The notes beneath the pieces were generated by a model. The model was not told where the DNA came from, did no database searches, and saw nothing but the letters and a program-made list of their open reading frames with translations. Both the position numbers and the translations under genes were made by a program. 8,072 nucleotides of DNA, taken from positions 1 through 8,072 of the forward strand of contig CALJUI010000357.1 in assembly GCA_937975735.1 (NCBI GenBank). The letters are read 5' to 3'. Source of the DNA: an uncultured Rubrivivax sp. (lineage in GTDB: Bacteria > Pseudomonadota > Gammaproteobacteria > Burkholderiales > Burkholderiaceae_C). This document shows positions 6,951 through 8,072 of the stretch, in pieces; position 1 is the first letter of the stretch; each line of letters starts with the position of its first letter.

Positions 6951-7300
6951 GTCGCCGGCACCGGATCGAGGGCGACCGTGCGCAACTCCTCGGCGTCGAG
7001 CGAGACCTCGCCGTCGTCGACGCGCACCGCGAAGCTCGGCGTGCAGCCCTGGTCCGGTGCGCGCGCGCAGCCGTCGGCCAGGCCGATCGTCCAGTTGTGC
7101 AGCGGGCAGGCGACGCCGTCGGCGGTGACGATGCCCTGCGACAGCGGGCCGCCCTTGTGCGGGCAACGGTCGAGCAGTGCGAAGACGCGGTCGTCGGCGG
7201 TGCGGAACACCGCGACGGCCGCGCCGCCTTCGCGCGCGACGCGGCGCGCACCCAGGCGTGGGATGTCCTCCAGGCGGCAGATCGGGGTCCAGTCGGCCAT
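6947..7300 (-). CDS. nirD: Nitrite reductase small subunit NirD, Rieske type
   Basis: This 117-residue small subunit partners NirB in the cytoplasmic nitrite reductase. It is a single Rieske-like domain. The [2Fe-2S] ligand pattern is complete: C46-x-H48 in RCPHKGGPLSQG and C65-x2-H68 in ACPLHNW. The classic Escherichia coli NirD lacks these ligands, so this copy probably binds a cluster and could take part in electron transfer, which is an inference. The ATG at 7300-7298 overlaps the nirB stop by one base and has GGAG eight bases upstream (within GGAGAACGCGTG). Its TGA overlaps the GTG start of nasA by four bases (GTGA). Length matches the family (about 105 to 120 residues). A generic Rieske ferredoxin of an oxygenase is the alternative, but position between nirB and nasA makes NirD clear. 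Confidence 0.97.
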   Translation of the reverse strand: MADWTPICRLEDIPRLGARRVAREGGAAVAVFRTADDRVFALLDRCPHKGGPLSQGIVTADGVACPLHNWTIGLADGCARAPDQGCTPSFAVRVDDGEVSLDAEELRTVALDPVPAT

Positions 7301-8072
7301 CACGCGTTCTCCACGGTCTGCGGCATGGGCAGGGGGTTGAACTGGCGCAGGTCGACCTGCGCCTTCTCGAACTCGAACCAAGGGTCGGGCTCGCCGTCCA
7401 GGCTGAACTGCAGACGCTCCCACAGCGCGCGGCGGTTGCCGGCGTCGTCCAGGATCCGGCGCCTCACGTGGTCGAGGCCGACGCGGTGGAGGTAGTGCAC
7501 CGTGCGCTCGAGGTACCAGCCTTCCTCGCGGTAGAGCTGCAGGAAGGCGCCGCTGAACTCGAGCACCTCGGCCGGTGTCTTGACCTTGACGAGGAACTGC
7601 GCCACCTCGGTCTTGATGCCGCCGTTGCCGCCGACATAGATCTCCCAGCCCGAGTCGACGCCGATCACGCCGACGTCCTTGATGCCGCTCTCGGCGCAGT
7701 TGCGCGGGCAGCCGCTGACCGCGAGCTTGACCTTGTGCGGCGCGTACATGCGCCAGAGCGCGCGTTCCAGGTCCTTGCCCATCCGCGTGCTGTCCTGCGT
7801 GCCGAAGCGGCACCATTCCGAGCCGACGCAGGTCTTCACGGTGCGCAGTGCCTTCGCGTAGGCGTGGCCGCTGGACATGCCGATCGACTGCCAGACCGCC
7901 GGCAGGTCTTCCTTCCGGATGCCCAGCAGGTCGATGCGCTGGCCGCCGGTGACCTTGACGGTGGGGATCTTGAACTTGTCCACCGTGTCGGCGATGCGGC
8001 GCAGCTCGTCGGCCGTCGTCTCGCCGCCCCACATGCGCGGGATCACGCTGTAGCTGCCGTCCTTCTGGATGT
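7300..8072 (-). CDS. nirB: Assimilatory nitrite reductase [NAD(P)H] large subunit, C-terminal part (5' end outside window)
   Basis: This is the siroheme-dependent cytoplasmic enzyme that reduces nitrite to ammonium with six electrons from NAD(P)H. The window holds about the last 256 residues; the FAD/NAD-binding part and the start codon lie beyond the right edge. The visible part is the nitrite/sulfite reductase ferredoxin-like half-domain followed by the siroheme and [4Fe-4S] domain. The cluster ligands appear as a C-x5-C pair (codons at 7828-7830 and 7810-7812, within TCVGSEWCRFGTQ) and a C-x3-C pair (codons at 7708-7710 and 7696-7698, within SGCPRNCAESG). Conserved stretches such as QKDGSYSVIPRMWGG and TVKVTGGQRIDLLG match NirB. 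The reading frame runs to the window edge without interruption. Its TGA shares one base with the nirD ATG (TGATG), so the two subunits are translationally coupled. Identification is essentially certain; NADH versus NADPH preference cannot be judged from this end. Confidence 0.97.
   Translation of the reverse strand, partial: IQKDGSYSVIPRMWGGETTADELRRIADTVDKFKIPTVKVTGGQRIDLLGIRKEDLPAVWQSIGMSSGHAYAKALRTVKTCVGSEWCRFGTQDSTRMGKDLERALWRMYAPHKVKLAVSGCPRNCAESGIKDVGVIGVDSGWEIYVGGNGGIKTEVAQFLVKVKTPAEVLEFSGAFLQLYREEGWYLERTVHYLHRVGLDHVRRRILDDAGNRRALWERLQFSLDGEPDPWFEFEKAQVDLRQFNPLPMPQTVENA

Noticed and set aside
3421..7251. 1276-codon minus-strand frame ending in the SUMT
   Set aside because: Only its last 259 codons are real (cobA from ATG at 4200); the rest is an out-of-frame reading of nirD and nasA.
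4857..7340. 827-codon plus-strand frame opposite nasA and nirD
   Set aside because: Antisense of two well-identified genes; the composition is that of a reverse-complement shadow.
1..8072. tRNA, rRNA, CRISPR array, insertion sequence or prophage signals
   Set aside because: I saw no tRNA-like cloverleaf, no regularly spaced repeats, no transposase motifs and no terminal inverted repeats; genes fill nearly all of the window.

Overview
The window is very GC-rich, with strong third-position G/C bias, and every gene I accept lies on the minus strand. The gene content points to a high-GC proteobacterium, most likely a betaproteobacterium (Burkholderiales or Rhodocyclales type). That placement is inferred from gene order and protein character, not from a marker gene. 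Long plus-strand reading frames are antisense shadows.

Right part (about 8072 down to 3421): an assimilatory nitrate/nitrite reduction operon, read leftward. It holds the C-terminal third of the nitrite reductase large subunit (nirB, cut by the window edge), the small subunit nirD with intact Rieske ligands, a 917-residue molybdenum nitrate reductase (nasA) with an N-terminal [4Fe-4S] site and a C-terminal BFD-like [2Fe-2S] domain, and a stand-alone uroporphyrinogen-III C-methyltransferase (cobA-type) that feeds siroheme synthesis for NirB. All three junctions overlap by 1 to 4 bases (TGATG, GTGA, ATGA), so the genes are almost certainly one translationally coupled transcript. Together they take nitrate to nitrite to ammonium and help make the siroheme cofactor.

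Middle (3228-3420): a 193-base non-coding gap with several inverted repeats, including a C/G-run hairpin. I see no convincing promoter or T-tract terminator.

Left part (3227 down to 1): a second minus-strand operon of envelope proteins. A DUF1302 predicted outer-membrane beta-barrel with a signal peptide and C-terminal Phe is followed by a secreted DUF1329 protein, then by the signal-peptide end of a third exported protein that resembles YCF48/BNR-repeat proteins. In other proteobacteria these families travel with an MMPL/RND-type exporter, which would lie beyond the left edge.

The most striking observation is in the DUF1329 gene. An in-frame TAA at 367-369 stops it at codon 378, yet 72 further sense codons continue in the same frame to a TGA at 148-150, with family-typical sequence and the expected full length of about 450 codons. 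One base (position 367) separates this from an intact gene, so it is either a fresh nonsense mutation or a sequencing error.
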